A stretch of DNA of 34,435 nucleotides, from the NCBI RefSeq assembly GCF_009695605.1, contig NZ_VUNQ01000040.1, positions 1 through 34,435 on the forward strand, given 5' to 3'. The notes beneath the pieces were generated by a model. That model was not told the DNA's origin, did not search any database, and saw only the letters and a program-made list of their open reading frames with translations. Shown here one piece after another: positions 34,415 to 34,435 of this stretch. The stretch comes from Tissierella pigra (GTDB taxonomy: Bacteria > Bacillota > Clostridia > Tissierellales > Tissierellaceae). Numbering within the stretch: the stretch's first letter is position 1; each line of letters opens with the position of its first letter. The position numbers were made by a program, and so were the translations under genes.

Positions 34415-34435
34415 ATGAAAACAATTATAACAGAA
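34415..34435 (+). CDS. Start of a putative transposase ORF (partial, 7 codons)
   Basis: ATG at 34415 behind GGAGGG opens a frame reading MKTIITE up to the window edge. Product and family cannot be assigned from this; a transposase is inferred from the broken M15 gene and the IS-like leader. Confidence 0.45.

Larger units (their letters stand above)
34311..34435 (+). mobile_element. Left end of an insertion sequence, cut by the window edge
   Basis: Sequence homologous to the M15 gene stops at about 34310. What follows is ~100 bp without coding potential, containing a promoter and a long imperfect hairpin, then an ORF start with a strong ribosome binding site: the layout of an IS left flank. 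The exact tip and any target duplication cannot be fixed from one end, and the family is not recognisable from seven codons. Confidence 0.6.

Overview
The window reads as a chromosomal segment of a low-GC, AT-rich, flagellated Firmicute of the Clostridia/Tissierellia type. This is inferred from base composition, strong GGAGG-type ribosome binding sites, the flaG-fliD-fliS-flgN order, a long-form HPF followed by secA and an RF2 gene with programmed frameshift, a RibU-type riboflavin transporter under an FMN riboswitch, and a Cpr/Mut-type peptide-resistance ABC cluster. I cannot name the species from sequence alone. No tRNA, rRNA, CRISPR array or prophage is visible.

Layout. 1-5,000: an S9 serine peptidase (-), an HDOD protein (+) and an unrecognised 571-residue protein (-). 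5,000-10,100: a minus-strand import operon (DUF3798 lipoprotein, two-domain ATPase, two permeases) with a stem-loop after the first gene and a palindrome before it. 10,200-13,400: a CNNM/HlyC membrane protein (-) and an M3 oligoendopeptidase (+). 13,400-16,430: the flagellar cap/chaperone operon flaG-fliD-fliS-flgN behind a clear sigma-D (sigma-28) promoter. 16,440-16,700: an intergenic cluster of DnaA boxes, then a palindrome in front of hpf. 16,700-23,390: hpf, secA, prfB and tex. 23,390-24,905: an amidohydrolase bracketed by two GTGAATAGT-rich inverted-repeat elements. 24,924-27,230: an NAD-kinase-like protein, then a consensus promoter, an FMN riboswitch with terminator, a roughly 2.4-copy hairpin repeat array, and ribU. 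27,228-31,500: a cprABC/mutFEG-like ABC transporter followed by its response regulator and histidine kinase. 31,600-33,760: recQ (-). 33,975-34,435: an M15 peptidase gene broken inside its zinc motif, followed by the left part of an insertion sequence.

How the parts work together. The flagellar block supplies the filament cap (FliD), flagellin chaperone (FliS), an FlgN-like chaperone and FlaG as one sigma-D unit. The hpf-secA-prfB-tex stretch is core translation, secretion and transcription housekeeping. The five-gene ABC/two-component set is a sense-and-export module for cationic antimicrobial peptides or lantibiotics, and a perfect 11-bp direct repeat in its promoter is a plausible regulator site.

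The most unusual signals are non-coding: (1) a phased DnaA-box array far from any dnaA gene; (2) an array of repeat units inside the riboswitch leader whose hairpins carry compensatory base changes; (3) an IS left end arranged so that read-through transcripts, but not its own promoter's transcripts, would hide the transposase ribosome binding site.
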